From assembly GCA_964642545.1 (NCBI GenBank), contig CAZXQU010000002.1, positions 56,196-120,195 on the forward strand: 64,000 nt of DNA, written 5' to 3'. The notes beneath the pieces are model-generated. The model saw nothing but the letters and a program-made list of their open reading frames with translations, ran no database searches and was not told the DNA's origin. Source of the DNA: QYOJ01 sp964642545. Lineage in GTDB: Bacteria; Bacteroidota; Bacteroidia; Bacteroidales; FEN-979. Of the stretch, positions 59,954 to 64,000 are shown one piece after another. Made by a program: the position numbers and the translations under genes. Within the stretch, counting starts at the first letter, position 1. Each line of letters begins with the position of its first letter.

Positions 59954-60334
59954 ATGGAACATATTTCAATTGAAGGAACTGCGCAAACCCCGTCCGTTAC
60001 ACTCAATGCCGAGACAGGAGTGATTGAGATCAAAGGACGTTCAATCCCTGAGAATGCATGGGAATTTTACAAACCAATTTATGACTGGCTGGAAGCCTAT
60101 GCAGTGTCTCCCCATGAAAATACCAGAGTTGAACTTCAATTTGACTATTTGAATACAAGCTCTTCAAAGCGTCTCTTCGATATTTTCCATAAGTTTGAGA
60201 AACTTGCACAGGCAGGAAATAATGTTGTTATCAACTGGTATTATGAAAAAGACGATGACGATATGTTGGAGACCGGTGAAGATTTTCAGGATATTCTCAA
60301 GATTCCCTTCACATTTATTGAAATAGAAAAATAA
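59954..60334 (+). CDS. SiaC-type regulatory phosphoprotein (DUF1987)
   Basis: A 126-residue single-domain protein. The core FDYLNTSSSKRLFDIFHKF (about residues 69-87) matches the SiaC family, in which a Thr or Ser in this NTSSSK motif is phosphorylated by SiaB and dephosphorylated by SiaA to control the diguanylate cyclase SiaD. The N-terminal EGTAQTPSVTLNAETGVIEI-like start is also family-typical. None of siaA, siaB or siaD is in the window, so it is an orphan copy; its partner kinase is not visible. It lies between a KAP NTPase and a convergent zinc-ribbon gene. Confidence 0.85.
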   Translation: MEHISIEGTAQTPSVTLNAETGVIEIKGRSIPENAWEFYKPIYDWLEAYAVSPHENTRVELQFDYLNTSSSKRLFDIFHKFEKLAQAGNNVVINWYYEKDDDDMLETGEDFQDILKIPFTFIEIEK

Positions 60335-60341
60335 GCGGGTT

Positions 60342-61064
60342 TTATAACTGAAATACCCTCCTATTTCCCCTCCTGATCTTTCTCCTAAGTTTTGTATAGG
60401 TACTTCCTCTCTTTCCATCCACTTTAGAAAGAATATCCAGCGCCTTATCGAAATCACCTTTTTCGCGATACATATTTGCCAGATATAGCAAGTCGACATC
60501 CGTACTTTTTATGTATAAAAATATCATCCGCGTGAGATTCTCAGCTAGAAGAGGTTGATACTTTTTGTAAAGCCTTTTGCAACTTCGTCGATGGATGATA
60601 ATATCTCTTAGTTGGCGTAGATTTCTTGCCACAGTCCAACCCGAAAGATGCCTGATTGTATCGTTGACAGCCCACCACAATTTTTCCCGAAGGTGATACT
60701 CTTGCCACTCGCTTTTCGCAAAATTATTTTCAATTAGCTCTTTGTAAAAATTTATCCTTCGTTCTTTCCCCTCTTCATCAAAAGCCATGAACAAATCATA
60801 AACCTCCTTAACGTTTGGCAGGTTTTCCATTGGCTCCCGGTCTATTTGCTGTTCCGGCAATTTAGAATCTCCTCTCCAGAAGGGTTTGTTACACTCAGCA
60901 CAGATACCGATTCCTTGTGTATTATTCATGGAAGGAATAGAATCGTTTTTCCCATCAGAAAAGTATTCTGCCGAGCCATCGCTGGTATAGGACATCAATT
61001 CATAGTCCATCATCAGGGTTTGACAATGAGGGCATTTTACTATAATCTGATCGAACATGGTCAT
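60342..61064 (-). CDS. Zinc-ribbon protein with C-terminal TPR-like helices, unknown function
   Basis: A 240-residue protein not assigned to a known family. Two Cys pairs, CPHC (residues 11-14) and CAEC (residues 54-57), form a likely zinc ribbon. The middle is helix-rich and charged, and residues 192-225 (DVDLLYLANMYREKGDFDKALDIL) look like one TPR. The C-terminal RRKIRRGNRR tail is strongly basic, which could bind nucleic acid. Located between the SiaC-like and SUKH-TPR genes; no operon partner on its strand. The start at ATG 61064 is followed within 2 codons by another ATG (61058), so the exact start is open. Confidence 0.6.
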   Translation of the reverse strand: MTMFDQIIVKCPHCQTLMMDYELMSYTSDGSAEYFSDGKNDSIPSMNNTQGIGICAECNKPFWRGDSKLPEQQIDREPMENLPNVKEVYDLFMAFDEEGKERRINFYKELIENNFAKSEWQEYHLREKLWWAVNDTIRHLSGWTVARNLRQLRDIIIHRRSCKRLYKKYQPLLAENLTRMIFLYIKSTDVDLLYLANMYREKGDFDKALDILSKVDGKRGSTYTKLRRKIRRGNRRVFQL

Positions 61065-61173
61065 AATGGAATCTACTTTCGAATAAAATTAAGAAAATTC
61101 AGGAAATAAGCCAGTTCTAATGTAAGTATTTGGTAAGTTTGAATACACAATCATCCAATTAAACCACATTACG

Positions 61174-62268
61174 TTGAACAAAATCCCAATCAATGATACG
61201 CTGCAAAAGCTGGATCGGGTGATAAAAGAGGGAGCTGCCTATTGTTATTTTAACATGCCTGCTGATCCCAAAGAGATCATAGCTCTCGAAAAAAGACATG
61301 GTTTCCGTCTCCCCGATTCATTCAAATTGTTCCTTGAAAAATTTAACGGAGGAATGATCGTAAATAAAAGCCTGGAGAAAATCATTCAGCGGGATAATAA
61401 TTTGGAGACGGCTAAATGGAATGCTACCTGTATCTTAAGCACGCACGAACTTAGCGAGGCCTATATCTCAATGATGAACCGAACATTTGGTGTTGCCGGA
61501 CAATTTGGTGCTGTCTTTCCGTTTATCCCTTTTTGCAAAACCAGTACGAATGAATCCCTTGTTTTTGTTACCCTAAGCAAAGAGGAAACGGAATCCCCTG
61601 TACTGGATGCTTTCCACGAGGAGCCTCCCGAAACCTGGGGGTTGGTGGCTGAAGATTTCAATACCTTCCTGATCAATTATATCGATACCGGAGGCAATCC
61701 TGATGTAATTGGCGATGAAAACCGCGGGACTGCTGCCAATCTTGCCAGAGAAGCGCATGCCCAGGAAACTTCGGAGGAGGCAGAAAAATCAGAAGAATCA
61801 GATGACGAGATTATCATACGGACAACAGCAACGCTGGAAATAGATCCTTTCAATGCCTGGGCTTATGCAGAACGTGGGCTTGCATATAAATCGGTTGGAG
61901 AAGTAGCTGCTGCTTTGGAAGACCTCAACAAAAGTATCGAACTGGATAATAGCGATTCCTTCTATTATTTTGCACGGGGTGTTCTTTTTGAGGATTTGAA
62001 TAAATGGAGGGCGGCGTTGATTGACTTTGATACGGCAGTGACCATGATGCCGGATGACAAATATTACCTCAACTGCAGGGCCCGGGTTTTATGCGAAATG
62101 GAGAAATATGAAGCGGCGCTGGCTGACGTGAACAGGGTTATTGAACTCGAACCGCTCAACATTCTTGCCTATATGACACGTGAGAAAATTTTCCGTTCGA
62201 CCGGAGAGGTTGAAAAAGCCGATGCGGATACCCGGAAAATTGAAGAACTTGAGGAAGATGAAAACTAA
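61174..62268 (+). CDS. SUKH (SMI1/KNR4)-TPR protein
   Basis: A 364-residue protein. Residues about 20-165 form a SUKH/SMI1-KNR4 domain (ALEKRHGFRLPDSFKLFLEK, then PFIPFCKTSTNESLVFV), and residues about 210-355 are four TPRs (ALEDLNKSIELDN and similar). The linker is acidic (TSEEAEKSEESDDE). SUKH domains in bacteria often act as immunity proteins against polymorphic toxins, but the fusion to TPRs points instead to a scaffold or regulator. The start is TTG 61174; no ATG precedes it. It ends at 62268, directly abutting the convergent AAA+ gene. Confidence 0.8.
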   Translation: MNKIPINDTLQKLDRVIKEGAAYCYFNMPADPKEIIALEKRHGFRLPDSFKLFLEKFNGGMIVNKSLEKIIQRDNNLETAKWNATCILSTHELSEAYISMMNRTFGVAGQFGAVFPFIPFCKTSTNESLVFVTLSKEETESPVLDAFHEEPPETWGLVAEDFNTFLINYIDTGGNPDVIGDENRGTAANLAREAHAQETSEEAEKSEESDDEIIIRTTATLEIDPFNAWAYAERGLAYKSVGEVAAALEDLNKSIELDNSDSFYYFARGVLFEDLNKWRAALIDFDTAVTMMPDDKYYLNCRARVLCEMEKYEAALADVNRVIELEPLNILAYMTREKIFRSTGEVEKADADTRKIEELEEDEN

Positions 62269-64000
62269 TTACTGACTGCCAAAATTAAAGCCGATCCGCT
62301 TCCGTTCCGGCTTTACTTCCTGCATTTCAAATCCCTTCACATCAACCAACGCCAACGTTGTCATCACCTCTTCCGTTCGTTCACTTTTCGGGAGGTTCGC
62401 CATACGGAGTTCATGGTTTCGGAAGGCTTTTTCAACAAATTTTCGGATGGATCGTGCGTTGCCGAAGAATTTGTTCCGGGTTTGGTACATGAATGCAATA
62501 TACAATCTGATCTGGGCTTCAGCCTGAAGGTCAGCCTTCACTCCTTTTTGTGCAAACATGTTGGCTGTTATCTCCCACAGGTCCTTTTCACTAAAATCCT
62601 CAAAGTGAAATGTCCTGTCGAACCTCGATTTAACTCCAGGATTTGACTCAATAAACTGCTGCATATTTTCGGTATACCCGGCCACAATTACCCCGAACTC
62701 CCCCCGGTGGTCCTCCATCTCCTTGATTAGGGCAGCAACGGCCTGCTTTCCAAAATCGTGGCCACCTGAACTCGGCCCCCCATCGGTGATGGCATATGCT
62801 TCATCAATAAACAGGATACCTCCCATAGCCTGGTTTACCAGCTCCTTGGTTTTCAGCGCAGTCTTCCCTACCCATTCGGCGATGAGATCACTACTGTCGG
62901 CATCAATCAGGTGCCCCCGTTCCAGCAGCCCAAGTGCCTTGTAAATCTTCCCCAGAATCCTCGCTACGGTGGTTTTACCTGTTCCCGGGTTGCCCAGGAA
63001 TACTGAGTGAAGGGAAAATGCCTTTAAAATATCCCGATCCATCTCCCGGTAATATTTCGTCAGCCGGATCAACTCATGCACCTCCTGTTTGATGGATGAG
63101 AGTCCTGTCAAGGCATTTAATTCGGCCATTGCCTCTTCAAGCAACGGTGTGTCAACATCCAGTTTAAGCAAGGCATTATGCCTGTTTTTAGTCAGATCTT
63201 CGATATCCTGTTCTTCAATGACTTGCAGCATCTCTCTGGTCAGATTACGCAAATTATTTATCCTTACCAATCTGATGCCAAGGTTCATCTTGGCTTCGTC
63301 AATCATCGAGTTGACAAAACGGGCATTGCCGAAGGTTCGATCGCGTTTACGGTAAGCATCCGTCACCAACTTCTTCAGCTTTTTCAGTGCCCCGTCAGAG
63401 AGTTCCACCCCTCTCTCCTTTGCAGCATAATCCCCTATTGCCAAGAGCTCTTCGGGTGTATAATCCTCAAAATGATAGTAGTTAGTGATCCGTGACTTCA
63501 ATCCCGGGTTGGAGTGGATCATCGTTTCCATCTCCTTCGGGTAACCTGCCATCATGATGGCAATATCTCCGGATCCGTCGCTCATTTCGGTGATCAATGC
63601 CGAGATGGCTTCCGGCCCGAAGTCGGTTGGAGCATCCTCCTTGTAGAGCATATAAGCCTCATCAATAAAGAGGATACCGCCACGAGCTTTCTCGATTACC
63701 TCCTTGGTGTTTTGTCCGGTTTGCCGCACATACTGAGAGATCAGGTCGCTGCTCTCAACGGAATGTACATGCCCCTTCGAGAGCAGTCCCATGGCATGGT
63801 AAATCTTTCCCAGCAATTTTACCACGGTGGTTTTTCCCGTTCCGGGATTTCCGGTAAAAATGCTGTGCAGTTTGATCTCATCCTTCTCCTCAATTCCTTC
63901 TTCCTTCCTGTATTGAATGAACATCACATAGTCAACGTACTCCCTGACTTTCAGTTTGATCTCATGCAGTCCGATCAATTTATCGAGATCAGCCAGGATT
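62269..64000 (-). CDS. Double CbxX/CfqX-type AAA+ ATPase, 5' end outside window
   Basis: At least 576 residues, with two AAA+ modules of the CbbX/CbxX type. Both carry a Walker A (GNPGTGKTTV, in module 1 about residue 42 of the visible frame and in module 2 about residue 332), a Walker B (GILFIDEAY) and a sensor-type Arg segment (NARFVN, NARSIR). Family members are rubisco activases, ESX-secretion EccA ATPases and other remodelling factors. The frame stays open past the TTG at 63978 to the window edge (reading ILADLDKLIGLHEIK), so the start and an N-terminal domain lie outside. Its role with the neighbouring SUKH-TPR gene is unknown. Confidence 0.88.
   Translation of the reverse strand, partial: ILADLDKLIGLHEIKLKVREYVDYVMFIQYRKEEGIEEKDEIKLHSIFTGNPGTGKTTVVKLLGKIYHAMGLLSKGHVHSVESSDLISQYVRQTGQNTKEVIEKARGGILFIDEAYMLYKEDAPTDFGPEAISALITEMSDGSGDIAIMMAGYPKEMETMIHSNPGLKSRITNYYHFEDYTPEELLAIGDYAAKERGVELSDGALKKLKKLVTDAYRKRDRTFGNARFVNSMIDEAKMNLGIRLVRINNLRNLTREMLQVIEEQDIEDLTKNRHNALLKLDVDTPLLEEAMAELNALTGLSSIKQEVHELIRLTKYYREMDRDILKAFSLHSVFLGNPGTGKTTVARILGKIYKALGLLERGHLIDADSSDLIAEWVGKTALKTKELVNQAMGGILFIDEAYAITDGGPSSGGHDFGKQAVAALIKEMEDHRGEFGVIVAGYTENMQQFIESNPGVKSRFDRTFHFEDFSEKDLWEITANMFAQKGVKADLQAEAQIRLYIAFMYQTRNKFFGNARSIRKFVEKAFRNHELRMANLPKSERTEEVMTTLALVDVKGFEMQEVKPERKRIGFNFGSQ

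Noticed and set aside
1..64000. Insertion sequences, prophage or tRNA-associated integration
   Set aside because: No transposase, integrase, phage structural gene, tRNA gene or long terminal inverted repeats were recognised.

Overview
The window comes from a Bacteroidota chromosome, most likely an anaerobic or facultative member of the Bacteroidales/Marinilabiliales type. Evidence: proteins ending in type IX secretion (T9SS) type A sorting domains, TAnnTTTG -7 promoter boxes with little Shine-Dalgarno signal, a Reg_prop/Y_Y_Y sensor kinase, a GH92 mannosidase and a Bacteroides-type EF-G2. The sequence is densely coding. No gene-free gap exceeds 300 bases, and I saw no rRNA, tRNA, CRISPR array or transposase.

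Layout. 1-4.8 kb: 3' part of a GH92 alpha-mannosidase, a T9SS subtilase and tyrS. 4.9-9.6 kb: anti-sigma/TonB hybrid with its ECF sigma factor, an ACE-like peptidase lipoprotein and cysS. 9.7-20 kb: threonine dehydrogenase, then a leftward operon for branched/short acyl-CoA metabolism (acyl-CoA dehydrogenase, fused isobutyryl-CoA mutase IcmF, butyrate kinase, MBL hydrolase), preceded by an ADP-forming acyl-CoA synthetase fused to a GNAT domain. 20-27 kb: a porin-like barrel, a thioredoxin-like protein and a cluster of two alpha-oxoamine synthases (KBL-like), a dedicated ACP, an acyl-CoA ligase and AcpS. 27-35 kb: lipoprotein, iron alcohol dehydrogenase, MFS exporter, EF-G2, PfkB kinase, MsrB-MsrA fusion and an exosortase-like membrane protein. 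35-49 kb: MacA/MacB-type ABC export system, EF-G, DEAD-box helicase, an RND efflux operon with TolC, and two small secreted proteins. 49-58 kb: a large T9SS beta-propeller protein, GNAT, a giant hybrid-type sensor kinase and a broken T9SS gene. 58-64 kb: KAP NTPase, SiaC-like protein, zinc-ribbon protein, SUKH+TPR protein and a double AAA+ CbxX protein running off the end.

The most unusual signal is a dispersed set of degenerate 7-bp (sometimes 8-bp) tandem arrays between 4.6 and 41.7 kb, built from several different unit sequences. Intergenic arrays start at or within a few bases of a stop codon. Others lie in frame inside tyrS, cysS, an alcohol dehydrogenase and a PfkB kinase, and one forms the C-terminal tail of an ABC ATPase. 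Two unrelated enzymes (cysS and the PfkB kinase) carry nearly the same repeat-encoded peptide (ASGIRHPAS / ASGIRHLAS). Second in interest is the oxoamine synthase-ACP-ligase-AcpS cluster, which has the gene content of an unusual amino-ketone or sphingoid-like lipid pathway. All functional calls are by recognition of motifs and family resemblance; no database search was run.
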